A DNA stretch of 64,000 bases from Pseudodesulfovibrio senegalensis (GCF_008830225.1 NZ_WAIE01000009.1:41950-105949), one strand, 5' to 3'; shown: positions 32,922 to 42,729, numbered from the stretch's first letter. Notes: generated by a model from the letters alone, not told the origin. Translations and numbers: made by a program.

Positions 32922-34946
32922 TCAGAACCTGTCGAATTCCTCATGGTCCATGGGCGGAGACCCCGTGTCGTCGGTTTCTTCGGATTGCAGGGCCTGCGGC
33001 TGGTCGTTCGGCAAAGCATTCGCGGCACAGGCAAATTCGGCGTTTTCGTCGAGCGTGAAAAAGCGCGTCACTTCCTCGAGCCGTTCGGCCAGTTCCGTGA
33101 GCTGGTCCGCTGCCGAGGCCATGGATTCCGACCCGGCCGCGCTTTGCTGCATGACCTGATCAAGGCTGCTCATGGCGCTCTTGATCTGCTCGGCCCCGTT
33201 GCGTTGTTCCTCGCTGGAGGCGGTGATTTCCTGCACCAGTTCGGCGGTCTTGCGGATGGAGGGCACGATGTCGCGGATGATGGTGCCCGCGCGTTCGGCA
33301 ACGGCCAGGCTGGCATTGGACACTTCCCCGATCTCGTTGGCCGCTTCGCCGCTGCGCTCCGCGAGCTTGCGCACCTCGGCCGCCACCACGGCGAATCCCT
33401 TGCCGTGTTCCCCGGCCCGCGCCGCCTCGATGGCCGCGTTCAGGGCCAGCAGATTGGTCTGCCGCGCGATCTCTTCGATGATGCGGATTTTTTCGGCAAT
33501 GGTCTTCATGGCTTCCACGGTTTCGGTGACCGCTTCGCCGCCCTCGTTGGCCTGGCTGGCCGTTTTGCTGGCGATGTCGTCGGTGGCCTGCGCGTTTCTG
33601 GTGTTGTCCACGATGGTCTGGGCCATCTGCTCCACCGAGGCGTTCACCTGCCGCAGGGTGGAGGATTGGGCCGTGACCGTGCTGGCGATGTCCATGGACG
33701 AGCCGCTGAGTTCCTTGCTGCCCGAGTGTACCTTGTGCGAGGCGTCCTTGACCTCGCTGACCACAGAACACAGCCGCGAGGCCATGCTGCGCAGGGCGTC
33801 GGCCAGTTCGCCCACTTCGTCCTTTGCCGTGTGGGCGATGGTTGCGGTGAGATCTCCCCGGGAGAGCCGGGTGGCGAACTGTACGCCCTTGCCCATGGGG
33901 ATCAGGATGAAGCGGTTCATGGCCCATGCGCCGATGCCGAGCACCAGCAGCACGAAGATGCCCAGCGAACTGCCGAGGATTACCTTGACCCCGTTGATAA
34001 GGGCTGTCGGGCCGGTGATGTCCATGCTCAGGGCGATGACGCCGACCTGTTCACCCTTGTAGTCCTCGACCGGAAATGTTGTCAGGGCCGTGCCGTCGTT
34101 GATGCGCACGGTGCGTCCGGAGGCTCCCTTTTCCAGCATGTCCGTGGAGGGCAGTTTTTCCCTGTCCGTGCCTTCCATGCCGGAGATGAGCACGAATTTG
34201 TCGTCCAGCACCGGATATTCGGACGGGTCCTGCAATTTGGTGGTTACCGGCAGGATGGACGCGTTCATGAACACGTTCATGGTGATGCTGTCGTCTTTTT
34301 CCAGCGATTGCAGGGCAGCGTTGAATCCGGTGAGCACTTCCACGGAACCCAGCTGCTTGCCGCCGTCCATGACCGGTGCCAGCCCGCGGATGGTGAACCC
34401 GCCGCGTCCCGGTTCGATGCCCATGAGCGGGGACCCGGAGGCGTTGATGTCCAGAACCGTGCGCCTGAAGGATGAAAGGTCGTCGGAAACGTCCACCCAC
34501 TGACCGTTTTTCTTGGCCTGCTTGTCGCGCCAGAGCCGCACGAGGCTGCGGCCGTTGGGCAGGTGGTAATGCAGCCGGAACGCGCTGCCCATGGTTTGCT
34601 TGTAGCCGTCGAGCACGGTTTTCAGGTCCACGCGGATGGCCTCGCGCGCGGCCTGCGCTTCGGGTGATGCCGGATCGTCCATGTTGCCCTCATGGGCTAT
34701 CCGGTAGGCCTCGATGACTCCCGGCATCCTGCTGAACAGCACGGCTTGCTGCAACGCTCCCTGCTCGGCCATGTTCAGGGCCTGTTCCACTTCGGACATG
34801 TGCGTGTCCACCAGCATGTCAACGAATTCATTCTCCATCTCGGCAAGCTGCGAGTTCAATATCGCGTAGCCGCCGAATCCGAAAATAAGAAACAGGACAA
34901 TGAACGGAATCAGTATCTTGCCCTTGATGCTCGAAAGAAAACGCAT
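32922..34946 (-). CDS. Methyl-accepting chemotaxis protein with Cache-type sensor
   Basis: The 674-residue receptor has a first membrane helix (about 8-30), a periplasmic region of about 285 residues with a double-Cache pattern ([40 protein letters not shown]), a second helix (about 315-337), HAMP and a long cytoplasmic coiled coil. The hairpin tip [20 protein letters not shown] (about 495-515) is the CheA/CheW contact region. No C-terminal NWETF-like pentapeptide is present. The ATG at 34946 follows GGAGG. It is monocistronic. Ligand unknown; a Cache sensor usually binds a small organic acid or amino acid. Confidence 0.94.
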   Translation of the reverse strand: MRFLSSIKGKILIPFIVLFLIFGFGGYAILNSQLAEMENEFVDMLVDTHMSEVEQALNMAEQGALQQAVLFSRMPGVIEAYRIAHEGNMDDPASPEAQAAREAIRVDLKTVLDGYKQTMGSAFRLHYHLPNGRSLVRLWRDKQAKKNGQWVDVSDDLSSFRRTVLDINASGSPLMGIEPGRGGFTIRGLAPVMDGGKQLGSVEVLTGFNAALQSLEKDDSITMNVFMNASILPVTTKLQDPSEYPVLDDKFVLISGMEGTDREKLPSTDMLEKGASGRTVRINDGTALTTFPVEDYKGEQVGVIALSMDITGPTALINGVKVILGSSLGIFVLLVLGIGAWAMNRFILIPMGKGVQFATRLSRGDLTATIAHTAKDEVGELADALRSMASRLCSVVSEVKDASHKVHSGSKELSGSSMDIASTVTAQSSTLRQVNASVEQMAQTIVDNTRNAQATDDIASKTASQANEGGEAVTETVEAMKTIAEKIRIIEEIARQTNLLALNAAIEAARAGEHGKGFAVVAAEVRKLAERSGEAANEIGEVSNASLAVAERAGTIIRDIVPSIRKTAELVQEITASSEEQRNGAEQIKSAMSSLDQVMQQSAAGSESMASAADQLTELAERLEEVTRFFTLDENAEFACAANALPNDQPQALQSEETDDTGSPPMDHEEFDRF

Positions 34947-35032
34947 AACGACCTCCGGGAATAATTTGGGCAAACCATATCAAATAAAACCGATGAGGGT
35001 ATGATTATCAGTCAGGAAAGCGGAGGGGGGGC

Positions 35033-35746
35033 TCAGGGCATCCAGTCCGGAACCAGCGACAGGGCCGAGCCCAGGCGTTTTTCGAGATGGCGGCATTGTG
35101 GCTGGAACTGGCGCACAAGCTGCCAGTATTGCGGCGAATGATTCATGTGGCGGGTGTGGCAGAGCTCGTGGATCATCAGGTGCTCCACCAGCTCGGGCGG
35201 CAAAAAGAGCAGTTTGCAGTTGAGGCTGATGGTTTTGCGGGCCGAACAGCTGCCCCAACGGCTTTTCTGGGTGCGGATGCGCACGCTTTCAAAGGGCAGG
35301 CCCAGCCGTTCGGAAACAGCGTGCAGCAGGGGCGGCAGGTGTTCTTTTGCCTGCCGGGCCACGAATCGGGCCAACGCTTCCTGCACCGCGTACGGGTCAT
35401 GCTGCGGGCCGCTGACGATGAGCCGTGTTGCGTTGGTGGTCAGGCGCAGATTGCCGGGCTTGGGCAGGTACAGCACCTGCCACTGTCTTTCCATCACAGG
35501 GAAATCCAGCGTGTCCGGCAGTTCGGCGCTGCGAGAAAAGCGCACGCCTTCGGCCTCCATGCGTTCACGGGTCCGGACGATCCAGTTCTGCTTTTCCGCC
35601 AGTATGGACGTCACCTGAGAGGTGTCGAAGCCTTGGGGAACGACCACCACCAGACCCGTGCGCGGCACCAGCTTGATCAGCACGCGCCGGGCGCGCGGGT
35701 TCTCGCGTATGGTCAGGGGCAGGTCGTGCACGGGGCGGCGTTTCAT
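35033..35746 (-). CDS. YgjP-like M48-type metallopeptidase family protein
   Basis: The 237-residue protein belongs to the YgjP/DUF45 group: RARRVLIKLVPRTGLVVVVP at the start, then RIRTQKSRWGSCSARKTISL, and the zinc motif HELCHTRHMNHS (HExxH variant HELCH plus a downstream His). Members are predicted zinc peptidases, often next to restriction or housekeeping genes, with no confirmed substrate. It starts 7 nt after the stop of the DUF523 gene, so both are one operon. Confidence 0.87.
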   Translation of the reverse strand: MKRRPVHDLPLTIRENPRARRVLIKLVPRTGLVVVVPQGFDTSQVTSILAEKQNWIVRTRERMEAEGVRFSRSAELPDTLDFPVMERQWQVLYLPKPGNLRLTTNATRLIVSGPQHDPYAVQEALARFVARQAKEHLPPLLHAVSERLGLPFESVRIRTQKSRWGSCSARKTISLNCKLLFLPPELVEHLMIHELCHTRHMNHSPQYWQLVRQFQPQCRHLEKRLGSALSLVPDWMP

Positions 35747-35753
35747 GTGCGGA

Positions 35754-36185
35754 TCAGTCCAGATCGTCGGGGTTCACGAGTTCCAGACCGTTGTCGCGGC
35801 ACAGGGCAGCGAACCTGCCGAAACCGGGGATGAGGGTGCCGCTGAACGTGCCGTCGTAGACCGTGCCTGCGCCGCAGGACGGGGAGCGGGGCTGCAGCAC
35901 CGCACGGGTGCAGCCCGCGAGTTTGGCCAGCCGCAGACATTCGCGGGCGCCTTGTTCGTATTCGCCGGTCACGTCCTGCCCGTCCTTGGTCATGACCCGG
36001 CCGTCCACGATCTCCGCGGGCGTTCTGGGCGTGGGCAGGCCGCCCACCTGTTCCGGACACACCGGCAGGGCCAGCCCGGCCCGGACCAGTTCCATGACCG
36101 CAGGATGTTCGGTGCAGTTGCCGTCGTATCGGCAGGGAACGCCCGCAAGGCAGGCGCTGACCACGGTCCTTTTTGCTGTAGACAT
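35754..36185 (-). CDS. DUF523-family protein
   Basis: The 143-residue protein matches DUF523: VVSACLAGVPCRYDGN at the start, LPVCPEQVGGLPTPRTPAEI, and AVLQPRSPSCGAGTVYDGTF. The conserved cysteines in SACLxGxxCRYDG, VCPE and SPSCG suggest a metal- or cluster-binding or thiol enzyme, but no activity is established. It is upstream of the YgjP-like gene and divergent from the MFS gene, with the shared promoter region at 36186-36281. Confidence 0.9.
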   Translation of the reverse strand: MSTAKRTVVSACLAGVPCRYDGNCTEHPAVMELVRAGLALPVCPEQVGGLPTPRTPAEIVDGRVMTKDGQDVTGEYEQGARECLRLAKLAGCTRAVLQPRSPSCGAGTVYDGTFSGTLIPGFGRFAALCRDNGLELVNPDDLD

Positions 36186-36281
36186 TGTTATTGCTCGCTA
36201 TTAGGTTCTTTGCTTTCTGATCGCGCTTGACGCGAGGCATCCTATTCATCCTTTTCTCGAACCGCAATATCGGAGATATGC

Positions 36282-37439
36282 ATGTTTGCCGGAAGCAACA
36301 GGCGCGAGATGTACATATTCCTGCTGGTGCTGACCATATCCAGCACTGTGGCCTTTCAGGGCTGGCGCACGCTTTTGAACAATTTTGCCGTGGAAGTGGG
36401 CGGGCTTTCCGGGTTCGACATGGGCATCGTGCAGTCCGTGCGCGAAGTGCCGGGGTTCCTGTGCCTGCTGGCCGTGTATCTGCTCCTGTTCATCCGCGAA
36501 CACAGGCTGGCTGCGGTTTCGGTCATGGTGCTCGGGGCCGGGGTCTGCGCCACGGGATTGTTCCCCTCGGTATACGGCGTGGCCTTCACCACCATGATCA
36601 TGAGTTTCGGCTTCCATTATTACGAAACCATGAACCAGTCCCTGACATTGCAGTATTTCGACCACGCGCAGGCGCCGCTGGTGCTGGGGCGCATGCGCAG
36701 CGTCATGGGCGCCACCAACGTGGGTGTGGGCGCGGTCCTGTTTCTGACCGCCCGGTATCTGGGCTACAGCCAGATGTTCGCGGCCGTGGGCGCGGTGGCC
36801 GTGTGCGGCGGCCTGTGGGCGTTTTTTCGCGATCCCTCCAAAACCGACATCGCGCCCCAGAACAAGAAGATGGTCCTTTATCGCAAGTATTGGCTCTACT
36901 ATGCGCTGACCTTCCTGGCGGGTGCGCGGCGGCAGGTGTTCGTGGCCTTTGCCGTGTTTCTGCTGGTGCAGCGCTTCGGCTATTCCGTGGAGTCCGTGAC
37001 CCTGCTGTTCGTGCTCAACAACGTGATCAATTATTTCGTGAATCCGGTCATCGCCCGCGCCCTGAACCGCTTTGGCGAGCGGCGCATGCTCAGTCTGGAG
37101 TACGCCAGCCTGACCCTCATCTTCATCACCTATGCCTACACGCAGAGCGCGCTGGTGGTCGGATTGCTGTACGTGGCGGACAACGTGTTCTTCAATTTCG
37201 GCATGGGCATTCGCACCTATTTTCAGAAGATCGCCGATCCCGGGGACATTGCCTCGGGCATGGCCGTGGGCTTCACCATCAACCACATTGCGGCCGTGGT
37301 GGTGCCCTTTGTTGGCGGCGTGGCCTGGCTTGCCAACTACCGTGTGGTTTTTCTGGGAGCCGCGGCCCTGAGCATTGTCTCGCTGCTGCTTTCCCAGCTG
37401 GTGCGAACTGCACCGTCCAAAGCTGTCGTACGGGATTGA
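36282..37439 (+). CDS. Major facilitator superfamily transporter
   Basis: The 385-residue protein has about 12 membrane helices in two six-helix halves with a central cytoplasmic loop near residue 190 (RDPSKTDIAPQNKKM). GxxxDxxxGRRx-like loops are weak; LGRMRSVMGATNVGVGAVLF in helix 5 is a typical MFS motif C region. The substrate cannot be inferred. ATG 36282 follows CGGAGAT. The next gene, cheD, begins 77 nt downstream on the same strand. Confidence 0.88.
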   Translation: MFAGSNRREMYIFLLVLTISSTVAFQGWRTLLNNFAVEVGGLSGFDMGIVQSVREVPGFLCLLAVYLLLFIREHRLAAVSVMVLGAGVCATGLFPSVYGVAFTTMIMSFGFHYYETMNQSLTLQYFDHAQAPLVLGRMRSVMGATNVGVGAVLFLTARYLGYSQMFAAVGAVAVCGGLWAFFRDPSKTDIAPQNKKMVLYRKYWLYYALTFLAGARRQVFVAFAVFLLVQRFGYSVESVTLLFVLNNVINYFVNPVIARALNRFGERRMLSLEYASLTLIFITYAYTQSALVVGLLYVADNVFFNFGMGIRTYFQKIADPGDIASGMAVGFTINHIAAVVVPFVGGVAWLANYRVVFLGAAALSIVSLLLSQLVRTAPSKAVVRD

Positions 37440-37516
37440 CTTGATGTTCCCGGCATGGGAAAATCAGCGGTCTGATCAATGGTGCCAGTATACGTGGAGA
37501 GAATGGGGGAGTTCAA

Positions 37517-38086
37517 GTGACGGCAAGCAACATGATGAAGGAGTATCCGAGAATATTTCTTCAGACGGGCGACTGTTTCCTGGCCGTGCAGCCGACGCTG
37601 GTGACCACGGTTCTGGGGTCGTGCGTGGCCATCACCATGACCAGCAGGGAACGGGGCGTGGGCGCCATCTGCCATGCTTTCCTGCCGGACAGCAAGGAAA
37701 GCAAGAAAGATCAGCGCGACCCCCAGCCGTGCCGTTTCGTGAACACGGCCATCGAGAACATGCTGCAGGGCATGACCAAGCTGGGCGTTTCCATACCGGA
37801 TCTGCAGGTCAAGCTTTTTGGCGGGGCCTCGGGCATTGCTGCGCAACGAGTTGAGGGCAGCACCTACAACGTGGGCAGGCGCAACGTGGAAGCCGCCCGC
37901 AGGATACTGGGCAACTGGGGCCTTTCCATCAGTACCGAGGACGTGGCCGGCAGTCAGGGACGCAAGCTGCATTTTCTTTCCAATACCGGGGAAATATGGA
38001 TGAAGCGGCTGACCGGGCAGGCCATGCGCGGTCTGGTCTCCAACAGCAACGGTTCGGAAATTTCAAAGGCAAGGAAGCTGGCATGA
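37517..38086 (+). CDS. cheD: Chemoreceptor glutamine deamidase CheD
   Basis: The 189-residue protein carries the CheD catalytic triad region: the nucleophile Cys36 in TTVLGSCVAITM, His53 in AICHAFLP, and the downstream segment KLFGGASGIA with NVGRRNVEAARRIL. CheD deamidates glutamines in chemoreceptors and interacts with CheC or CheY in other systems. The start is GTG with GGGGGAG 5 nt upstream. It overlaps the next gene by 4 nt and thus heads an unusual four-gene operon with a decarboxylase, an HPt protein and a glycosyltransferase. Confidence 0.93.
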   Translation: MTASNMMKEYPRIFLQTGDCFLAVQPTLVTTVLGSCVAITMTSRERGVGAICHAFLPDSKESKKDQRDPQPCRFVNTAIENMLQGMTKLGVSIPDLQVKLFGGASGIAAQRVEGSTYNVGRRNVEAARRILGNWGLSISTEDVAGSQGRKLHFLSNTGEIWMKRLTGQAMRGLVSNSNGSEISKARKLA

Positions 38087-38877
38087 AGCAGAGAGCGGTA
38101 TCATGGTCTTTTTCGGTTTGGTTGCTGTTGGTTCTGGTGTTTGCCGCCATGCCGGTGCGGGCCGGGGAGCGTCTGTTTCAGTATTCCACCATCGACGCAT
38201 TGTTGGCGGGCGTGTATGACGGCGAGCTGACCATGGGCGAGCTGCTGAAGCACGGCGGGTTCGGGTTGGGAACGTTCAATACGCTGGACGGCGAGATGGT
38301 GGTCGTGGACGGCGTTGCCTACCATGTGACCGCAGGCGGCAAGGCCGTGCCCGCGCCTCGGGACGCCAAAACCCCGTTTGCCTCGGTCACGGATTTTGAC
38401 GAGGACACCATACTCAAGCTGGCCCCGGCCCCGAACATGAAGGCCTTCAACGCCCAGCTGGTCAAGGGCTTGCCCTCTGCCAACGCCTTTTACGCCATCC
38501 GCATCGACGGGCGTTTTCCCTGGGTCAAGACCCGGGCCATTCCCGGCCAGACCAAGCCCTACCGCCCTTTGGCCGAGCTGGTGAAAGAGCAGGTCATCGT
38601 CAAGTATACCAATGTGGAAGGGACGCTGGTGGGCCTGTGGTCGCCCGCGTTCGTCAAGGGCGTGAACGTACCGGGATTCCACTGGCATTTTCTGAACAGG
38701 GAGCGCACCGCGGGCGGCCATGTGCTGGATTGCGCCGTGGACTCGGTGGTGGCCAAGGTGGACCAGCTGCTGGAATTCACGGTCAAATTACCCGCTGCGG
38801 GCGCATTCGCCGGAACCGACCTGACCCCGGACCGCAGTTCCGAACTGGAGTCCGTGGAAAAGGGTCCGGCACAATAA
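38083..38877 (+). CDS. Alpha-acetolactate decarboxylase with signal peptide
   Basis: The 264-residue protein matches acetolactate decarboxylases: LFQYSTIDALLAGVYDGELT at the start of the mature chain, FAIR-type YAIRIDGRFPWVKTR, and the zinc ligands His200, His202 and His213 in GFHWHFL and GGHVLD. The enzyme turns 2-acetolactate into acetoin. A clear signal peptide (about residues 1-27, ending PVRA) sends it to the periplasm or outside, as in Brevibacillus. Its ATG overlaps the cheD stop by 4 nt and follows AAGGAAG. A decarboxylase inside a chemotaxis operon is unusual. No acetolactate synthase gene is near. Confidence 0.9.
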   Translation: MKQRAVSWSFSVWLLLVLVFAAMPVRAGERLFQYSTIDALLAGVYDGELTMGELLKHGGFGLGTFNTLDGEMVVVDGVAYHVTAGGKAVPAPRDAKTPFASVTDFDEDTILKLAPAPNMKAFNAQLVKGLPSANAFYAIRIDGRFPWVKTRAIPGQTKPYRPLAELVKEQVIVKYTNVEGTLVGLWSPAFVKGVNVPGFHWHFLNRERTAGGHVLDCAVDSVVAKVDQLLEFTVKLPAAGAFAGTDLTPDRSSELESVEKGPAQ

Positions 38878-38893
38878 ACGAGCTGGAGCTGTC

Positions 38894-39208
38894 GTGAAAG
38901 ACAAGTACGTCATCGTCGTGGACCCGGTCATCGCTCCGATCATGCCCCGGTACATGGAGCTGCGCGAGCAGGAACATCAGGACCTGATGCAGGCGCTGGC
39001 CTCGGGCGATCCCCAACAGGTGGCCCTGCTCGGGCATCGGCTCAAGGGGACCGGGGCGTCCTACGGCATGGACATGCTCACTGAACTGGGAACCCAGCTG
39101 GAGCAGGCCGGACAGACCGCGGATCTGCAGACCGCCGAAGTCGTGGCCCGGCGCATCCGCATGTTTCTGGACCGCATCGAGCTCGTCTATCCGGAGGGCG
39201 CACCGTGA
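38894..39208 (+). CDS. Histidine phosphotransfer (HPt) domain protein
   Basis: The 104-residue protein is a single four-helix HPt domain. The phosphoaccepting histidine is His48 in LLGHRLKGTGASYGM, the classic HxxKGxxxxxG pattern. HPt proteins relay phosphate between receiver domains. It starts at GTG behind GGAG and overlaps the glycosyltransferase start (GTGA). No cognate hybrid kinase is encoded nearby. Confidence 0.9.
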   Translation: MKDKYVIVVDPVIAPIMPRYMELREQEHQDLMQALASGDPQQVALLGHRLKGTGASYGMDMLTELGTQLEQAGQTADLQTAEVVARRIRMFLDRIELVYPEGAP

Positions 39209-40164
39209 ACGTGCTCATGCTGGCCGTCAACGACCCGGCCGGAACCGGCATCCAGTTCTGCCGCGCCGTGAACGCCCACACGGACCACGTCTGCCGTCTG
39301 GTCACGCTGGAAACCCGCTACACCCACGCATGGCAAGCCGACCTGCACGTGCCCGATCTGGACGAGGCGGGCATCGAGGAGCTGGGGGACCTGCTCCGAA
39401 CCTCGGACATTCTGCATTTTCACATGACCGCGGACGAGCATGTTCGCTTTGGCCCGTATCTTCCTGCCGACTTTCTGTCCGGCAAGGCCGTGGTGCATCA
39501 TCATCACGGCCATCATGATTTCCGTTCCGCCCCGGACAGCTTTCGCGAGAAATACAGGCGGCTCGGCCGCGAAAACCTTTTGGTCAGTACGCCGGATCTG
39601 CTCAGGCTGCTGCCCGAGGCCCGCTGGCAGCCCAACCTCGTGCCCCTGAACGACACCGCGTTGTTGCCGCGTACGGACAGGCCCGGTCCGGAAGCGCCGT
39701 TGCGGGTAGCCCATTCCCCCACCCGCAAGGACCTCAAGAATACCGATGAATTTCTCCGGGTGGTCGAAGCCCTGCGTTCGGAGGGCGTGGCCCTTGAGCT
39801 TGATCTCATGGACGACGTGCCCAATGCCGAATGCCTTGCGCGCAAGGCCCGCTGCCATGTGTTGTTCGACCACATGCAGGGCTATTACGGGGTCAGCAGC
39901 CTCGAAGGCCTGAGTCAGGGATTGGCCGTGATCGCCGGGCTGGACGAATGGAACCGAAGCCATATCATGGCTTTCACGGGTGCGCCCGCATTGCCGTGGC
40001 TCGTGGCCCGGAACGAGGAATCCCTGCTTGGCCTGCTGCGCGATCTGGCCCGGGACCGCGACCTGTGTGACCGCTGCGGCCGCGAATCGCGGGCGTTCAT
40101 GGAAACGTATTGGTCCGATGAGCGCATGGCCCGCAATCTGGTTTCGTTTTGGGAAAAGTGCTGA
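39205..40164 (+). CDS. GT4-like glycosyltransferase
   Basis: The 319-residue protein has the start MNVLMLAVNDPAGTGIQFC, HFHMTADEH, a histidine-rich loop (AVVHHHHGHHDF), LRVAHSPTRKDLKNTDEF for the second Rossmann domain and YYGVSSLEGLSQGLAVIAGL, a GT4-type E-x7-E-like donor site. The acceptor is unknown. It overlaps the HPt gene by 4 nt and ends the cheD operon. Confidence 0.82.
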   Translation: MNVLMLAVNDPAGTGIQFCRAVNAHTDHVCRLVTLETRYTHAWQADLHVPDLDEAGIEELGDLLRTSDILHFHMTADEHVRFGPYLPADFLSGKAVVHHHHGHHDFRSAPDSFREKYRRLGRENLLVSTPDLLRLLPEARWQPNLVPLNDTALLPRTDRPGPEAPLRVAHSPTRKDLKNTDEFLRVVEALRSEGVALELDLMDDVPNAECLARKARCHVLFDHMQGYYGVSSLEGLSQGLAVIAGLDEWNRSHIMAFTGAPALPWLVARNEESLLGLLRDLARDRDLCDRCGRESRAFMETYWSDERMARNLVSFWEKC

Positions 40165-40230
40165 CACATCTTTGCCTTTCCCCCATGAATCGGATATGAG
40201 GGGTCCTGATTCCAATTATCCGGAGTGGTT

Positions 40231-40932
40231 ATGAAGTTGTCCCCGGTTCAGGTCCTTTCTTTTTGCGGTGCGTCCCTGCTGATCGCCGCGACGTTCGTGC
40301 TTTCTTCCGCGCCCACGCCCCGTGCGGGGCAGGGTCGGCATATGGTGCGCATGCCCGTGGATACCAGAATCATTGATCTGGAAACCCTGAATGCGCCGAA
40401 CCCGCAGGACAACGCCACCATTTCCGGGGCGCAGCCGTCCGTTTCCGCCACCCCGAAGGCCGGGGTCTCCAAGCCTGCGCCTGCTGCCGGCTCCGAAAAA
40501 AGCGCCCCCAAGGCCGTTTCGGACAAGCCGTCCACGTCGTCCAAGCCGTCTCCGAGTGCCGCCGCCAAAAAAGGCGCGGCCCAGAGCAAGACCGTGACCG
40601 GCAGCATAACCGGCCTCAAGGTCGAACAGGCCGAAGACGGCTCCCTGATCGTTCGTCTGCGGGCGGACAGGGACATGGGCCGGGTGACTTACCTGCGCCT
40701 TGGTTCCCCTTCGCGTCTGGTTATAGACGTGCGCGGCCGCTGGACCCTCCGGGCCGGCAACGTGGTGCGCATGCAGGCCGGGCCGTATGCGCATCTGGTG
40801 GCCGGGGAACACAAGGACCGTCTGCGTCTGGTCCTGCATAGCCGCGATGCCGGGGCCACGGTCCCTGTGCCCGGAATTTCCGTGCAGGGCCGCGATCTCG
40901 CGGTGACCGTTCCTGCTTCTGCCAAGCCCTGA
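40231..40932 (+). CDS. AMIN-domain envelope protein
   Basis: The 233-residue protein has an uncleaved or cleavable N-terminal hydrophobic segment (about 6-24), a Pro/Ser/Lys/Ala-rich linker (about 60-125) and a C-terminal AMIN domain (GSITGLKVEQAEDGSLIVRL, YLRLGSPSRLVIDVRGRW, GPYAHLVAGEHKDRLRLVL). AMIN domains bind peptidoglycan and target amidases or secretins. No catalytic domain follows. The ATG has CGGAG 5 nt upstream; the GTG at 40225 is inside that site. Confidence 0.85.
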   Translation: MKLSPVQVLSFCGASLLIAATFVLSSAPTPRAGQGRHMVRMPVDTRIIDLETLNAPNPQDNATISGAQPSVSATPKAGVSKPAPAAGSEKSAPKAVSDKPSTSSKPSPSAAAKKGAAQSKTVTGSITGLKVEQAEDGSLIVRLRADRDMGRVTYLRLGSPSRLVIDVRGRWTLRAGNVVRMQAGPYAHLVAGEHKDRLRLVLHSRDAGATVPVPGISVQGRDLAVTVPASAKP

Positions 40933-40961
40933 CAAGGGCGTTCTCCTTCCTTTGCGGGCTC

Positions 40962-41014
40962 TGTAACCTAATTGTAACCGTCGGGTCATTGTCGTGTAAC
41001 CGGTGATGTATAGT
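40962..41014 (+). promoter_or_regulatory. Pho-box-like direct repeats and -10 element before pstB
   Basis: TGTAACC occurs at 40962, 40973 and 40995, that is with 11- and 22-bp spacing, the phasing of PhoB half-sites. A -10 element TATAGT lies at 41009-41014, 7 nt after the last repeat, where the Pho box replaces the -35 region. pstB starts at 41087. Control by PhoB is inferred. Confidence 0.65.
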
Positions 41015-41086
41015 CAGTGGGGACCGTCAATGCGGGCGCAACGGTTTGTCGCGCCCGAAAGAAAGCCAATCGCACGGAGTATCGCA

Positions 41087-41848
41087 ATGGGGAATCCCGT
41101 CAAGGTGGCTTCCAGGAACCTGAATTTCTATTATTCGGACTTCAAGGCGCTGGAAGACATCTCCATAGATTTCGAGGAAAATCAGGTGACCGCGCTCATC
41201 GGGCCTTCGGGCTGCGGCAAGTCCACCTACCTTCGGTGCATCAACCGCATGAACGACCTCATCGCAGGCACGCGCGTGGAAGGTTCCATGGTGCTGGACG
41301 GCCAGAACATCTATGCGCCGGGGTTGGACGTTGTTTCCCTGCGCCGCCGCATCGGCATGGTTTTCCAGAAGCCCAATCCGTTTCCCAAGACGATTTTCGA
41401 GAACGTGGCCTACGGCCTGCGCGTGAACGGGGTATCGGACAATGGGCTCGTCGAGGAACGCGTGGAGGAAAGCCTCAAGGGCGCGGCCCTCTGGGATGAA
41501 GTCAAGGATCGGCTGCAAACTTCTGCGCTGGGCCTTTCCGGCGGCCAGCAGCAGCGCCTGTGCATTGCCCGGGCCATGGCCGTGGAGCCCGAGGTGCTGC
41601 TCATGGACGAGCCAGCCTCAGCCCTGGACCCCATCGCCACCCAGAAGATCGAGGACCTGATCCACGAACTCAAGAAAAATTACACCATCATCATCGTGAC
41701 CCACAGCATGCAGCAGGCTGCTCGCGTTTCCGACCGCACCGCGTTTTTCTACATGGGCAGGCTCATCGAGGTGGACAATACCAAGGCCATGTTCACCAAA
41801 CCCAGAAACCGGCAGACCGAAGACTATATCACCGGCCGCTTCGGCTAG
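41087..41848 (+). CDS. pstB: Phosphate ABC transporter ATP-binding protein PstB
   Basis: The 253-residue ATPase has [18 protein letters not shown], Walker A ([19 protein letters not shown]), the PstB-specific [20 protein letters not shown], the signature [14 protein letters not shown] and Walker B ([16 protein letters not shown]). PstB energises high-affinity phosphate import. The ATG at 41087 follows GGAG. pstS, pstC and pstA are not adjacent; only phoU follows, 123 nt downstream. Confidence 0.96.
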   Translation: MGNPVKVASRNLNFYYSDFKALEDISIDFEENQVTALIGPSGCGKSTYLRCINRMNDLIAGTRVEGSMVLDGQNIYAPGLDVVSLRRRIGMVFQKPNPFPKTIFENVAYGLRVNGVSDNGLVEERVEESLKGAALWDEVKDRLQTSALGLSGGQQQRLCIARAMAVEPEVLLMDEPASALDPIATQKIEDLIHELKKNYTIIIVTHSMQQAARVSDRTAFFYMGRLIEVDNTKAMFTKPRNRQTEDYITGRFG

Positions 41849-41971
41849 GCCTGCCGGCCACGGTTGGCGCTTTTGCGAACGAAGCGGGCGCGGACCTGCC
41901 GCCGCAACCACGGTTTCGGGTAAAACGCACAAAGGGCATTCTGCGGATGCCATACCACAGGAGATGCAGAC

Positions 41972-42637
41972 ATGGAGCAACGCGCTCACTTTACGAAAAA
42001 ACTTGAAGAGTTGAAGCTTCAGGTTCTGCGCATGGCCGCGCTTTCCGAAACGGCCGTACACAAGTCGGTCAAGGCGTTTCTTGAAGGGGACAGCGACCTG
42101 GCCGAGGATGTCATTCGCGGCGACTGCGCCATCAACGACCTTGAAGACGACATCGACAACTTCAACCTCGAACTGCTGGCCCTTGACCAGCCAATGGCCA
42201 TCGACCTGCGCACCATCATCGGCTCGCAGCGCGTGACCGTGAATCTGGAACGCCTTGGCGACGAGGCCGTGAACATGGCCCACCGTTCGATTTTTCTGAG
42301 CTCCCGGCCGCCGCTGCCGTTCAATCCCAAGATGGAAGAACTGGCTAACGTGGCCAAGCAGATGCTGGCCGACGCGCTCAAGGCCTTTGTTGACAACGAC
42401 GTGGTGCTGGCCACGCAGGTGTGCCGCATGGACGATCAGGCCGACGATCTGAACCTGAGCATCCTCAAGGAATTGATCAATGATATGGTCCGGGAGTCGC
42501 GCATTGTGGAACGCGGTGTGCATTGCATCATCGGCGCGCGCCATCTGGAGCGTGTCGGCGATCTGGCGACGAATATTGCCGAGGCCGTGGTCTTCATCGT
42601 GGAAGGCGACAGCATGAAGCACAGCTGCCGCGGCTGA
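41972..42637 (+). CDS. phoU: Phosphate signalling protein PhoU
   Basis: The 221-residue all-helical protein contains two PhoU repeats: LVLRMAALSETAVHKSV with IDLRTIIGSQRVTVNLERLGD, and LLNDMVRE-like with GARHLERVGDLATNIAEAV. The conserved E-R-x-G-D metal-binding motifs are present in both halves. PhoU links PstSCAB to the PhoR/PhoB system and limits phosphate uptake. Its pairing with pstB agrees. Confidence 0.95.
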   Translation: MEQRAHFTKKLEELKLQVLRMAALSETAVHKSVKAFLEGDSDLAEDVIRGDCAINDLEDDIDNFNLELLALDQPMAIDLRTIIGSQRVTVNLERLGDEAVNMAHRSIFLSSRPPLPFNPKMEELANVAKQMLADALKAFVDNDVVLATQVCRMDDQADDLNLSILKELINDMVRESRIVERGVHCIIGARHLERVGDLATNIAEAVVFIVEGDSMKHSCRG

Positions 42638-42683
42638 CCTTTGGGCGCAGGCTCCACGGCGCAACACACGCATTGCGGAATAC

Positions 42684-42729
42684 GGTGCGGGCTTCCGGAC
42701 AGGATTCGGAGGCCCGCACCTGTTGTTTC
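42684..42729 (+). terminator. Terminator-like hairpin after phoU
   Basis: GGTGCGGGCTTCCG pairs with CGGAGGCCCGCACC (one mismatch) around a 9-nt loop, followed by CTGTTGTTT. It starts 47 nt past the phoU stop codon. Confidence 0.75.
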
